A stretch of 64,000 nucleotides of DNA from positions 87,783,384 through 87,847,383 of the forward strand of contig CM042010.1 in the NCBI GenBank assembly GCA_023525715.1, read 5' to 3'. Source of the DNA: Cichorium intybus (taxonomy: Eukaryota; Streptophyta; Magnoliopsida; Asterales; Asteraceae). Both the position numbers and the translations under genes were made by a program. The notes beneath the pieces are model-generated. The model was not told the origin of the DNA. It made no database searches and worked only from the letters and a program-made list of their open reading frames with translations. Positions 37,014 to 50,644 of the stretch are shown piece after piece (position 1 is the first letter of the stretch; each line of letters starts with the position of its first letter).

Positions 37014-37963
37014 CATGTCTCTGTGGATTTATCTCGTAAGTACTAGGGAACCCCTCAGCATGTTGTTACCATCTGGGATGTTGCAGACTGTTGGAGCAAG
37101 AGTTCTCACTTTAGGTCTATTATAGTGACCTTGTATGTGAAGAGTGGATGATGTTAAGGCTCGGGAGGGGGTACCCCGATATGGTACTCTGGATGGATGA
37201 TATCAGATAGGGAGGTTCAATTCCCTAGGAGTTTAGGAGAAGGTTCGTAAAGTTTTCGACACTTAACTTTGTTTCAGTCTTGTAGATCACCCTCAAATGG
37301 ATGGCCGGATCGAGAGATCAATGTAGACGCTTGAAGGAGTTTCTTCAGGATTACGTTCTTAGCTTGGTGGGAACTGTGGTTTTCTATGCGACGTTAGTAG
37401 AGTTCTTTTATGGCAATGGTTAGCATGCGAGCGATGGTGTCTTGTGCAAGAAGTCGTGCGGGAGAAGGTATCAAGACTTTTGTTGTGTTCAGGAAGTGTT
37501 GGCAGACTATTTTGAGTCAATAGAAGAATCATGAAGATCGGCAGCGTTAGGACTTGAGTGTACAGGTCGGAGTTTTGTCGTTAAGGTATCGCTTTAGGGG
37601 CAAGATGGACCTCGGGTATACCGGGTCATTGTTAGTGCATAAAAGGGGACCTTGGGTTTAGCCAGACTCGTAGCAACTTCTAGATTTCTTAGCTGAGAAT
37701 GTGCGACGCGACGCGTCCTCTAACATGCGATTGGGAGAGATTTTGCGAGGCAAATGTCGGTGATATTTTGATCAAACATTGATGATGCTAGAAGGCAAGA
37801 CTAACGTCTGGTGAAATAAGGAGATTGACATAGGATATGGTCTTGGGAGACACAATAGAGTTGGAAGGAACATGGAAGCTGGAAGAAGAAATACAGAGGC
37901 ATTACCCTGATCGAGTTACCGACGTGGATTTCGGGGATGAAATCCAGACAAGTGGGGGAGAAT
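37014..37963 (+). pseudogene. Gypsy element G: integrase core to chromodomain-like end
   Basis: Broken sense includes TPQHVVTIWDVADCWSKSSHF (like the Gypsy INT core IWVIVDRLTKSAHF), DHPQMDGRIERSM (the integrase E block) and a final TWKLEEEIQRHYP block, as at the end of chromovirus pol. The purine tract AGTGGGGGAGAA at 37951-37962 follows. Many stops; inactive. Confidence 0.7.
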
Positions 37964-39103
37964 TGTAAGATACGTTCCCAGAAGGAGAGAAGAAAATGAG
38001 GACAAAGTTCTTTCCAGGTTTGATTCAGAGCCCCATCAGACCCTAGCACCTTTAACTTTTGGGCAAAAGGATGAAAAATGGCAAAAGTTGGAAAAAGGGG
38101 GCAAAAATGACAAGTTGCTGAAAATTCATTATTAGCGTCGCTAACTACTCCCATTAGCGGCACTAATGGGCTGTGGCGGGAAATCGGGGCTATTGCGAGA
38201 TTTTGGGACTGACCAAGCCAGGTCTTCCGGAGGAACAAGGTTAGTGGCGCCAACGTTGGAGTTAGCGGCGATAACTTCCTCCAGGTCTATAAATAGAGGC
38301 TCATTTCCGCTTAGGAAGGGTTTCAAAAACCATAATCAGTTCCCACGACCCGGTGTGTGTTTAAGACGTTTTCTTGAAGGTTTGGAGGTCTTAGTCATGT
38401 TTTTCAAGATCTAGGTTGTATACCTTTGCTCGTGTATCGAAGTTTGAGTATCGATTGTAGCGGGTTTCGATTTGACTGTGAAACAGGTGAGTATCCTCAT
38501 CTTACTATATGATGTTTCATGTTAGGCAACTTGCGTGTTATTTACGATTATATGATTTGTTCTATAATTGTGGTTATTATCTGTTGTTGGGGTCAGTACT
38601 GATGCATGTTCACCCGTCGGTGTTGTATCACGGGTTGGACTATCGTCTTGTGCCTTCGGTGCCTTCGGTGTTGTATCATGGGTAGGGCCAAACCGGGAAC
38701 CTATAGGTGTTGTATCATGGGTAGAACTGCCTCGTGTCCCATAGGTGTTGTATCTAGGCGCCCGTAGGTGTTGTATCACGGGTAGGGTCGGGTCGCTCTC
38801 GATGTCTGGTTGTTGAATATGTGGGCATGTATGGTAATTTGTGGAACTCACTAAGCTTTGTGCTTACCCGTTTATTTTAAAACATTTTCAGGTACTACAG
38901 TTAATAAAGGGGTGAGCTTGGTGTGACGGCGGTGCATCGCATATTTATGATTTTGCAGTTATTTTATTAAATGATATTTTTATAACTACGGGACGGATAT
39001 ACTCTTATAATGTGTTTTGATGAACACCATTGTAACATTCTAGTAAGATTATTTGTGTTTTTACTTATATATAAAAAAATTGGTTGGAAATTGGGGCGTT
39101 ACA
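37964..39103 (+). repeat. 3' LTR of Gypsy element G
   Basis: 1140 bp from TGTAAGATACG to GGGGCGTTACA (TGTAA/TTACA ends). It contains two pairs of GTTAGCG-type near-palindromes (38131-38167, 38240-38275), a TATA box (38288-38295), and about five copies of an AGGTGTTGTATCAYGGGT unit (38600-38790). The 150-codon - strand frame across its start is an antisense shadow. Confidence 0.8.
38600..38790 (+). repeat. GGTGTTGTATCAYGGGT tandem words in LTR G
   Basis: Five to six imperfect copies with variable spacers, in the transcribed part of the LTR. Confidence 0.75.
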
Positions 39104-41404
39104 CAACGGATATAATCTTCTAAGTTAATCGAAAATTCATGAGTGAATTTCGGTATGGAAATGTTGTACAGTCGAATTCCTGAAGGACTTGATCTTCTTA
39201 TGGATTTCAATGTTGGTCTAATCCGAGAATCTTTATGACCAAGATTCACATGAATTTCGGTGTCTTCAGTAGCATGTCTTCACTTGGGATGTTGATATTC
39301 TATACTTGACACTTCTGAAGAGAGACCGAAATTCAAGTCTGCATTTCGGTATACAAGGCATACTAATGGTCGGTTAATAGTAATACATAATACTTAACAT
39401 AACAAGAGAATGTTTGTTCATTGATAACTATCAATAGCAAAAGTTACATATGAACAAAACCAAACAAACACATTTAGAATATTGTTTTACAAAGACAATA
39501 AAAACCACTTCAACAAAGTTGGTCAACGATCAACATTAACAATTGTTGTAGTCTTGCTGATAATGTATGTAGATAACATACAACTTATAGGAAACAATTT
39601 CTGATTGTTACAAAGTGTAATGACTTGGCTTTAAGAAATATTTTTCTATAAAAGGACTAAGGAGATACAATATACATATGTGGTATAAGAATCTATATAG
39701 ATAAATAAAAACCGACTAAAAGGGGTTTATTCAAAGTACATCTTGAGTATGATCATGAAGAAATTCGACATGCATGACTGCAAGAAAGGGTTTCACCCAT
39801 GTCATAAAATTGATTGGAGAATCAATTTCCTAGTACTAGAGAAGAATTGGATGGAATGAGTCGAGTCCCATATGCTTCTACTATAAGATCAATCGTGCAT
39901 GCCATTGCATGTACTTGACCTGATATCTCGTATGCTTGGAACAGAATGATTCGATTTCAGGACAACCCTGTCGAAAGTCATTTGATAACGGTGAAGGAAA
40001 TTCTTAGAGTATCTAATGAGAACAAGGAGTATGTTATTGGTTTATGGAGGAAAGGAAAGTTAGGAGTAACTGGACATGGTAATGCCAAAAAGTGACTCTT
40101 GATCAAGAAAGGTGTTCATGTTAAATAGAAGGGTGATAACTAGGAAAGGTTCCAAGTTGGTGTCAATGCAAGTCCGTGTATATAATAGCTAGTGATGCTA
40201 TAAGGGAGACTACATGGTAGAAGGATTTCGTTGGTAATATTAGTGTTGTTCTCAACATCAATGAACTCCTTCAAATCTTATGTGAAACCGAGGGTGCAGT
40301 CACCTTGACTAAGGAACCCGAGGACCAAGGGGAAGTTAAAGCATATACTCAGGGAGTGTTGTCGTGTTTATAAACCAAGTTGAGACATCGTAGTGAATAG
40401 TGCATCATTGGAAGTGTATCCGGCTGATCGTTTCACGAAGACATTGACACGAACCAATCACGAAGGTCATACTAGGTCCATAGGCGATAGATTTTGTAAG
40501 CAATATGACATAAGTATTTTAGTTGTTAGTTTGATAACCTGAAACATATAGCAGTACATAATTTTATCTGATTTGGTGATTATCATGTGAAAACTTAATA
40601 ATAAACTGGATTCCTACCATTTACGTTAATTTAATACTATGTTTCACTTTAGCATTTTTAGAACCCGCTTCCCGAGTATTAATTTACTCAAACTTCCGCA
40701 GTTGGTCGTACTCTTTGAAGCAAGTAGTGATTTAAGACTGTCATAGACTGTTAGTAGATTGTCTATAGTGATTAGACATAGCATGGGGATTGCGACTAAC
40801 ACTCATGAGTACTTGATAAAGATTCAAGTATTGGAATAACTCGAACTTAGAGATTACTTCATGGATTAAGTCACAAGTAATCTAAGATGATAATATCTCT
40901 TATTCTTCAAATCGAGATGCATGAGGATTTGCTTCATGATTCTATTATGCTTTGGTTTACTCAAACGCTATATGTAACCGGTAGTTATAAAAGGTATATC
41001 CATGAGTGACATGATGAAATAGACAAAGACTATGTAGTCAAAGTTTATTTGTTCCTTCTGCCCTAACAAGGACAAAAGATATATGTGGGCCCCTCGATAA
41101 ATTGATGTTGACACTAAAATGCTCGGCCGGGGTCTGACTAAACTGACGTGTTCAATTGAGTAGTCTGAAATGGTCTTCATAAATCACTATCGAGAAACAG
41201 AATTTAGAACTTTTGGGATTGACCTTATCCATGACCCAGGTTCATAATGATATCTTGAAGAACGGAAGAATAATTGGTCACTTATCTATGGGCCGTCTCG
41301 TGATCTGGATCAGAGTTCGGCAGTTGGATTGGATGTTACACTCTCTGTTGATTATCTGAAAATATCCGACCACACAAAGTTGATGACTTGTCCAAGTGGG
41401 AGAC
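39104..41404 (+). pseudogene. Copia element H: worn RT-RNase H and 3' region
   Basis: Broken + strand sense recalls element 2 pol: YVDNIQLIGNN (RT active site with the last Asp changed to Asn, 39566-39577), MHDCKKGFHPC, RVPYASTIRSIVHAI, MIRFQDNPVESHLITVKEIL and ADRFTKTLTRTNHEGHTRSIG (end of RNase H, near 40420-40490). 40520-41390 holds no coding sense. Element G inserted at 39104. Confidence 0.65.
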
Positions 41405-42083
41405 TGTTGGAAAGAGTGTCTAAGGTCATTAACTTGTGGTGATATTTCTAATAATAGCAAGGTCCTTTTGGTTGCCCTCATGACCTAGTAAAAACAAACA
41501 CTGATAGAAAAGGACAAGGAATGATTACTTTATTAATTTATTGTGAAATAAATTAAATAGAAACTGAATCAATAATTAATTAATAAATTAATTTGGAATT
41601 AATTTATATAAATTAATTAGAAGGACTTTATTGTAATTAATTAAAGGTTTATTTAATAGAAACAAGTCCAGGGGTGGCTGTAAAAGGCTCCTTAAGTTTG
41701 GAACCCTATGAGCCCTCAAGTATAAATAGAGGCTTAGGGATCAAACCCTAAGCACTCCTTTTGGCCTCCTCTGAGCCGCCAATTCCCTCCCTCTCCCCTT
41801 CCTCTAGGATTTGGCGAATTCGTTAACCGTTAAAGGGTTTTGGATCTTGTTCTTCAATCTAGAAGAAGATCTATATGTTTGTTCCTCTAGTGTTCTTGGG
41901 TGTGAATCATAAGAGGGATTGTGGTTTCGGTCCTTACATCCAAACTGAGGTATGAATTTCTTATTCATCTTTAGTTGTTGCAATTGCTATGATCTGTTTG
42001 GATAATCTGCTTAATTTTTATGATTTGATATTGTTTTGTCTTCGATGCATGAATGTTCTTGTTAATATGATCAAATCCCAACA
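41405..42083 (+). repeat. 3' LTR of Copia element H
   Basis: 679 bp, TGTTGGAAA to CCCAACA, preceded by the purine tract CAAGTGGGAGAC. A TATA box TATAAATAGAGGC lies at 41721. Confidence 0.75.
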
Positions 42084-42464
42084 AGGGCAGCATCGCAATT
42101 GTTTCCTACTACACCATAGTTTCTTTTCCTGAAACTGTGGCCTACCTCGACACTATTGTTATTTAGCGACTCAACATCGTAATCAGGTTAAAAGTACGGT
42201 CTACCTCGGTATAAAAATTTTAGTCCTTCTCAGAATCGAAATTGTAATCTTGTTGATCAAACTCCATATCCCAGTAAAAAGGCAGAGGAGATGATGATGT
42301 AGTTTTTGTAGGTAGTAGTGATGGTGGAAAGGATGAGGAGGACACAAAATGGGTTGTGGGGACTAGCTTTGCAATAAGAAAGGAGAGAGGATGTGGTTAC
42401 CAGATACGTGGCAGACGGGAAGGAAAATGATGAAATCGTAAGTAGATGAAGCAAGCCATGAGAC
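42084..42464. other. Unassigned intergenic sequence
   Basis: No gene or element end recognised. Two CTACCTCG words are the only visible repeat. This may be a small piece of original chromosome between elements. Confidence 0.4.
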
Positions 42465-43012
42465 GATCTCCAACCCCTTAACAATATCTTTTACATTAAA
42501 ATGATAAATTTTGTTTAAAATACATTCTAAGCACTCTATTACACTATATTTACCATTAAATATTATTCTAATTATATTCTTAGTTATCTAACTTTTAAAC
42601 TTTTACAAAAGCAATACTTACTTTTATTAGCTTTTATTAAACTTGCCATATATCTTTTTACTAAGAAAATTATGAATAATATTATCAAAGAGTTATACCA
42701 AAATAATTTTATTTGTATATAATTAATATGTATTGCAGTTTAAATTATTACATATGATAACACAACTAACAACTTTAAATATAAACTTTAACCAAAATAA
42801 ACTCTAAATTATTATATATATAATAATAAAACTAACATTGTACAAATGGAACTTTAACACTATATTTAGTGTTACTGACAACATAACATTATATTTAGTA
42901 ATATATTATCCACCAAAACTATATTTAGTGTTAAATTTAGTGTTGCATTGGAACAACTTAGCATTAAAATTTGTATAAAGTTTAATTTTTAGTGGTGGGT
43001 TAAAGATGCTCG
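42465..43012. mobile_element. MITE-like AT-rich element
   Basis: ATCTCCAACCCC at the left and, inverted, ATCTTTAACCCA at the right form imperfect terminal inverted repeats (about 10 of 13 positions). The interior is very AT-rich with repeated ATATTTAGTGTT words and no frame. GAGCATCTCCAACC-type ends are common in plant MITEs. No convincing target duplication. Confidence 0.4.
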
Positions 43013-43039
43013 CATGGCGACATGGTCATTAATTAAATA

Positions 43040-44616
43040 TGAAACATCCAGTAACACATAACTTGTACATCATAATTTTAGCAGAAAAACATAAGATTTA
43101 ACAAAAGATGTACAAGTACTGAGTAGCCACAAGTTCTATCACATCATGTACAAAAGTACCAAAAGATAGTTTAAATACATGATTCACTGGCTAAGTCACT
43201 AACAACTGAACAAAACAAACAAAATAAACAAGCACTGGACCCAGCTCATCGATCCGTTACATCAAAAGAAACAACAATTTATAAGCAACTGCTTAGTGAG
43301 TAACTTAAATGTAAATCATCATGTTATTTAGCTTATAACTCCACATGTAAATTATCAAATATGTCTTCAAAGAAAAGTACAACACCAAAGCCTTTTCACC
43401 ATGCTTAGATCACCAAATGTAATTCCCATAAAAGGGTCACCAAAGAAGGCTTAACACCAGCCTTATTTTTCATCAATTAATAGCTAAACAAGCCAAAACC
43501 CAAAATATATACACAAGGGATTATTCACCAATCCCATTGTATAACAATCAAATTATAAAGTGATTTCCAAGTATATAATGTCAATAACAACCTGCAATAA
43601 GCCACATAGCAATATAAACATATACTACAACATCTACCTAAGAAGTGAGAAATAGGTCACTCACCTTTGATTTGAGTCAAAATATGTTATTCTTGTTGTT
43701 ATAGCCTTTCTCTAATCCTTCTTATCTACAGAATAATAAGCATAAACCATCAGTTTTACCCAAAACACGTTTTAAGAAAAATTTAGCAAGTTTCTGCGAG
43801 CTACAGTGCCATTAGCGGTGCTAATATATGGTCTTGTTCATAGTTAGCGCTGTTAACTATGAACAGAAGACCCTTCTTGTTCAATTTTTCTAGTTTAACT
43901 CTCCCACACTCATTTCTAGCTTTATGTGATCATGAACTTCCGAAAAATACCACTAAACACTAAACTTTACAACCCACCTCAACTTCTATACCATCAAATA
44001 CCCAACTATTTCACAACCAATTCATAGTTAAGACATTTACAAGATGCTACTTACCTCAATTCTTGAATTATAGATAAAAGCCCTTTGATTCCTTCCTTAA
44101 TCTGTGAATTTTTTCCCCAAAACGAGTTTGAGAACCTCTCCACTGAAAGCTTCTGTTTATAGAGTTTAATTTCCACAATGACCAAGAATAAAACTTAAAT
44201 GAGGACACATGTCTGCGAACAATAGCATCGCTAACATCTAAAGTTGGCGGCGCTAACCTTAGTTCCACACGAATCTAAAAGGGCAGCATACTTTAGATTA
44301 GCGATGCTGACATCTAAGCCATTAGCGATGCTAAAGTGTCTGTTAAGGATTTATATTACAATTTTGGTCTATCTCGCAACCTCTTGAGCTATAATTTCAA
44401 ACACCACATCTAAGACTTCTATATGATATAAAATGAAAAACTTAACATTAACATTTCAGATTACTACTCAAATCTTGATATATGGACATTTTAAATTCTT
44501 AACATTTTTAGTCCTTTTTCTTCAAACTCACCAAACTAAGTTTTACGATTTCTAACCAGTTGCAACATGCAAATATAGTATAATTAAACATACTAACATG
44601 CTTTTGGGGTGTTACA
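43040..44616 (-). repeat. 3' LTR of element F
   Basis: 1577 bp, TGAAACATCC to GGGTGTTACA. It contains six GTTAGCG-type near-palindromes (43811, 43843, 44221, 44243, 44298, 44321) and a - strand TATA box (44155-44162) downstream of four of them in the element direction. Confidence 0.85.
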
Positions 44617-44632
44617 AGTTCTCCCCTCCTTA
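44617..44632 (-). other. Polypurine tract of element F
   Basis: TAAGGAGGGGAGAACT on the - strand, next to the TGTAACACC LTR start. Confidence 0.8.
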
Positions 44633-44996
44633 AATAGATTTCGTCCCCGGAATCTTCTCAAATAAATGCGGAAACTTGCTCTTCATTTCATCTTCTGGCT
44701 CCCAAGTCATGTCGACACCTTTTTGATGCTTCCATCGTACTTTCACTAACCGTACTGTTTTCTTTCTTAACTTTGTTTCTTTACGATCCAAAATGTTCTC
44801 CAGTTGCTCCGCATAAGCTAAGTTATCATCCAACTCAACATCCTCTAAAGACAACTTTTGACATTCTTTAAACAAAGTCTTTCTTAGATTAGACACATGA
44901 AAAACATTATGCATCCCTTGCAATTCCATCGGGAGATCTAATTTGTATGCCACCGCTCCAACTCTTTGTACCACACAAAAAGGAACAATAAATCTC
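44630..44996 (-). pseudogene. Integrase end and chromodomain of element F
   Basis: Starts in the GPF/F-type block (FIVPFCVVQRVGAVAYKLDL), then LQGMHNVFHVSNLRKT, followed by a chromodomain-like stretch (LVKVRWKHQKGVDMTWEPED, KFPHLF). The chromodomain binds histone marks and steers integration to heterochromatin. This is the part of pol cut off from 54168 onward by element B. Confidence 0.85.
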
Positions 44997-47820
44997 TGTC
45001 ACACCCCCCAAACCACGATGGCGGAAACGTCTGAGGGTGGATGACTTCATGAACAGTATCACAACAACGTTTGTACAATAGTGATCAAAGCAAACACATA
45101 CATCATATACATAATTGTAAATGTTACAATAGTTCAAAAGATTGTATGTTTTGAATACAATTACAATATGATATCAAAATACATAGTATGACGCCATAGC
45201 GACCCATCGTCAAAAGTTGTAGTTACCCTATAAATTTCCTGAGAATACAAGTAGTTTGAAAGAGTGTCAACATTACGTTGGTGAGTTCATAAGATTTTTG
45301 TATGAGAAAATCCATAATCCTTTTTCCTTATAGAAAGATAGTGTTTGAAACCAGAAAATCCAATATTTTCTTATAAATGAATAGTAGTCTTAAAACCCAA
45401 AGACCGAAAATGTATAGGTATTTGTATACTTGAAAATAGTATTACGTAGTTTTATTCTTGTATAAAACCGTGTAAATAGGTGTTTACTGGTAGTCGAATC
45501 GTATATTTAATTCCACAAAAGTCGTATGTATAAGTAAACCGTACTTATATTTATATCTTTGATAAAACATAGTTTTAATTCCCATAGAATCAGTGTGTAT
45601 AAGTAAAACCATACTTATATTTGTAACTTGTTAAAATGTAGTTTTAATACCATAAAACTTGTATGAGGAATGTTTTTCCTTGTAAAATGCAGTATTGTAA
45701 TCCAAGAAAATCCAATATTTTCTTATGAATGTATCCAAGTCCTTAAAACCCAAGGACTAAAATGTATAGCATAGTTTGTAGTATAAAGCCATTGAAAATG
45801 TATATTTCCACGTAAACAATTTAATAAGTTGATTTCCCATGCGAGACGCCCTATAACCATACTGTGACCATGTAGGCCTGCTTCGACGTTCTTCAGGCGT
45901 CGGACTGTTATGACATTTGTCACCTCAGACCCGTCGGTCTAGCTGTAGCTAGCAGCTTAGGTGCGGGGTTGTCAATCCCGTATAGATCTATACACAAATA
46001 TCACGTTCTCTTACCGAGACTCTGGTTATAAATTTCAGGACTTATAATATGTACTTAAATAAGCACTGTGAAGACCCGTCTCACAAAAATGTATGTATCA
46101 ATCAACTTGTTAAAGTTTGTATATGAAAAACCTTTGTATTTGTCCATTATCATTTTTCCCATGATAATATACTAATGTATAATAATTATATATTTTATAT
46201 AATTATTTGTCTTCTTTAAAACGTCATAGTAACATTTGTGTCAACAAACTATTCCTATAATAGTTTATTTTTAGTATTCCGTTGTGAAAAGCATATATTT
46301 ACAAATATATGTGAAATAACTTATTTAGATGGTTATAAAGAACTTCTTTTAAGATATATTCTCCACAATAGTGGTGTAATAAATTGGTTATACCCTTTAT
46401 TAATTCCAATATAATATTTCATGACTATCAAATAAAGAACGGCCAGGTAGAAGATCAAATGGGGAGGCAGGACCCTTTCAGCGTATAAGCCTTTCGGAAA
46501 TCCAACAACCTAGCCCAAATGATCAGCCTAGACACCGCCCTCGTAAGTAGATCATTCAATATTATTTTTGGAATTATAATTGAATTGCTTAATGATGTTT
46601 ACAAAATTCGCATTTCGTTTACTATTGTTATAACTGAGTATAAATAACTATTTTTATAGTATAACTTGTATTCTCCCCCTTACAAACTTGAATAAAGATA
46701 AAAAGAAGGGGTATGAACTCACCTCAATGTCGACTAGGATCTTTATCGACAACTGTTGTTAGATCGCCCGACTCTTCGTGCTTCTAACTCGAACTCACTA
46801 TATTTATAACTGAAATAGCTACTTCTAACGCTCATTCTTCGTATATTTCTATATATATCGAAGAATCTTCTAACAATACTATCTAGTGATATAGAGATCG
46901 AGATCTGAGGTGTGAGGAAATGAGAGGATTGAAGCCTCTATTTATAGTAAATTTATTTTCGTATAGCGGCCCTCAAGATACAAACATTTCACGTTTATAG
47001 CTTTTAAATTTTGTTTATGACAAAACATACCCTTAAAATACTCTTTAAATAGATTTAATAGTTTTTATATAAAATAAATGATTTTTGTTTATAAAAATAT
47101 AATCTATAAAAATCGTAGTTTAATAATATCAACTTTTTAACTAAAAGTCTTTAACGAATTAATGAAAGGGTATTAATTGTAAGTTTAATAAAAACGACAT
47201 AATATTATTGATAAACTTAAAAATACGTATTGAATACGTAGTGTTCGAAATGAAAATACGAATTCTTTGAGGGTAAAATGTGCAAAATTGATTAAATAAT
47301 GAAGTGGGACCCGCTGTATATTATAATAATAATTAAAATCATGAATTTTAAATCTTGCATTTGGTCTCCACTGGTAGGTGGAGAAGTTGAAAAAAATGTA
47401 TTTTATAAATTTTTTTTTTATAAATATATTATAATAATTAAACGTCGTTTTCAAGTTAAATTATACGTTTTTCTATCATAACTTTTTATATATAATGTTT
47501 GGTAAAAATATAAATATATATTCGGAACCGTCGTATTTTTATATACGTTTTGATATAAAATTTGTAATATTCTGACGAGTTTTTAATTTTACGGTTCACT
47601 ATTCACACCGGTTATTATTCATGCCGTAATTTTTTTTTTATATTAAAACATCTAGCTCTGCATGGTTTGTTCGTATAATTGACTTAAATTAGCATACGTA
47701 ATATTATAATATCAAATAATACAACGTAGAGATTATGAAATTTACATTTCACATATTGACTTAACGTACGCTTTGGTTGACTTGAGTTGACTTTCGTTGA
47801 CTAATTTGACAGTTGTCACA
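44997..47820 (-). repeat. 3' LTR of element B
   Basis: 2824 bp, TGTCACACCCCCC to AGTTGTCACA. Same family as LTRs C and D. TATA box on the - strand at 46939-46946. It lacks ~145 bp present in the right copy (deletion point near 47192). Confidence 0.9.
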
Positions 47821-47838
47821 TTATCTACTCGTTAGAAG
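47821..47838 (-). other. Polypurine tract of element B
   Basis: CTTCTAACGAGTAGATAA on the - strand; the C element has a more purine-rich version (CTAACGGGTAGATGA) at the same place. Confidence 0.55.
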
Positions 47839-47965
47839 GAATTTCGTCCCGAAATTTAGCACTTTGAATAGATCCTCAAGGGTTTGGGAAGAGTTGTGAG
47901 TATTTCTGTTTCATTTGGCCATCACTTTCCTAGGTAAATTCAGGTCCTTGCTTGGCGCTTTCCAA
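47839..47965 (-). pseudogene. Remnant of chromovirus pol 3' end in element B
   Basis: Closely matches 62165-62290 of element C (AGATCCTCAAGGGTTTGGGA and following), which encodes the last codons of the chromodomain. The match ends at CTTGGCG, where unrelated sequence begins. This shows that B derives from an autonomous C-type element. Confidence 0.75.
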
Positions 47966-48101
47966 TTTTCAATTGCTTTGATTTTGGGGTGTAATGCCGT
48001 AATATTTTGTTATTCTTTGTAGAAACAAGAGTTACTAGGTTGTTATATGAATTAGGAGGATTAAAACCCATTTAGAAAGAGTTTAAACTTAAAAATAGCA
48101 A

Positions 48102-49301
<1,200 letters not shown>

Positions 49302-49316
49302 ATTTCCAATCGAGGC

Positions 49317-50644
49317 ATGGAAAACAGATCTCATATGGAAAACTTGTCGGACGCTGAGCGGAATTTCCTAAGGGAAGAGGGTACCTCCCTATCGTTTAAT
49401 CAGATACCTCTACTGGAGTCTGGTAATTATAATATCCTTAACTCCTTTTATTTCTAATTCATTTCTCTAGCGTTTTGATTTTATTTTAAATTATGTGAGG
49501 TATAGATTTTCCAGATATATTACCGCTGGATCAGCTTCAAAATGATCCTGAAGTTCTTCCTCCGATGAGTATTATCTCAGAAGATCCATGACCTTCATCT
49601 TTGGGCTTTGCTTATGAGCAATCTCAAAACTTACTTTTAGGTTGAATTTTAGTACTTTTATGTCAGTTTGGTTTTTATCTTCTAACATTTTTTTTAAAGA
49701 TCCATTTATGGACGAGTACATAACGAACAGTGAGATTATCCCCATGAATCAGGGATTCATGGCTGGCATGCAGAACGAGGATCAACTACAGGTGATTCAT
49801 AATGATAGTGTTGGAATGAATCCCGAGTTTGAGGGAGGTTTTCAATACCAGGATCACCTTCAGATGATTCAAAGGAATCTGGAGGGATTTCAAAAACCTG
49901 GGTTCATAGCTGAAAATCAACAGTTACTGCCGACGGCAGATTCTAATGTTATTGCACTAAATTTTATTTTTGGTTTAACAAATCAGGATCATGCTCAAAT
50001 GATCCAGAATGACAATAGTACAACCGGATTTGATTCTTTGAATCCAAGAACCATAGTAATTGGCAGTGGAAGTGGTTCTAGACAGCCATTAAGTAAGGAA
50101 GCGATAGCTCAGCACTTTACCAAGCCACTTATGCAAGCGGCAAGGGAACTCAACGTTGGATCAACACAGTTGAAGCAACGCTGTAGGAAGTTAGGCATCA
50201 AAAGTTGGCCTCGACGAAAGATTAAGAGTCTACAAACTCTTATTAACCATACTCAGGTTAAGAATTGTATCTCTTTTCCCCAATTTTAATACCATGAGGT
50301 TGCAATGACTGAAAGTATTTATGCAACAGGAATTGAGTAATAATCCTAGTAAAGCAGATGTAATAATTGGTCTAGAGAACGAGAAAAGAGCAATAATCGA
50401 GGGTTCCAGTTCGGAGATAACTGATACCACAAAGAGATTGAGGCAAGCTGCCTTTAAGGATGTTTACAAGAAAAGAAAGGTTCAAAAGAGGGAGGAAGCT
50501 TCATCAGGGACCCATACACAGCAACAATCTCTGCCTTCTGTTTCTGCGATGAGTGGTTTTAACCATGATTTTCTCAAGATCGTAAGTGAAGAGAACCCAG
50601 AAGACTTGGCAGGTGACTTAGCCCGCCTTCGGCTTTCAGATTGA
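49317..50644 (+). pseudogene. RWP-RK (RKD-like) transcription factor gene, copy B
   Basis: Exons 49317-49422, 49506-49640, 49700-50256 and 50330-50644 with GT-AG introns and the same phases as copy A; 371 codons including the stop. One premature TGA in exon 2 (49589-49591, codon 64). Exon 3 is open: acidic, Gln-rich with three (N/Q)xDxxQxI repeats, then the RWP-RK domain at residues about 211-262 (50089-50245), with KPLMQAARELNVGSTQLKQR, CRKLGIKSW and PRRKIKSL. Exon 4 carries LENEKRAIIEGSS and TKRLRQAAFKDVYKKRK. Family role: nuclear DNA-binding regulator of gamete or embryo identity or nitrogen response. The signature is SWPRRK, with Ser for the first Arg. Reads opposite to the element transcript. 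Confidence 0.88.

Noticed and set aside
37801..38253. 150-codon - strand frame
   Set aside because: It spans the pol end, purine tract and LTR start of element G on the opposite strand.
42257..42484. 75-codon - strand frame with hydrophobic residues in the unassigned region
   Set aside because: No family resemblance, no good context, and length compatible with chance.
49317..50644. RWP-RK gene as an ordinary chromosomal gene flanked by chance by repeats
   Set aside because: It lies between paired LTRs with primer site, purine tract and a 5-bp duplication that interrupts integrase of element F exactly.
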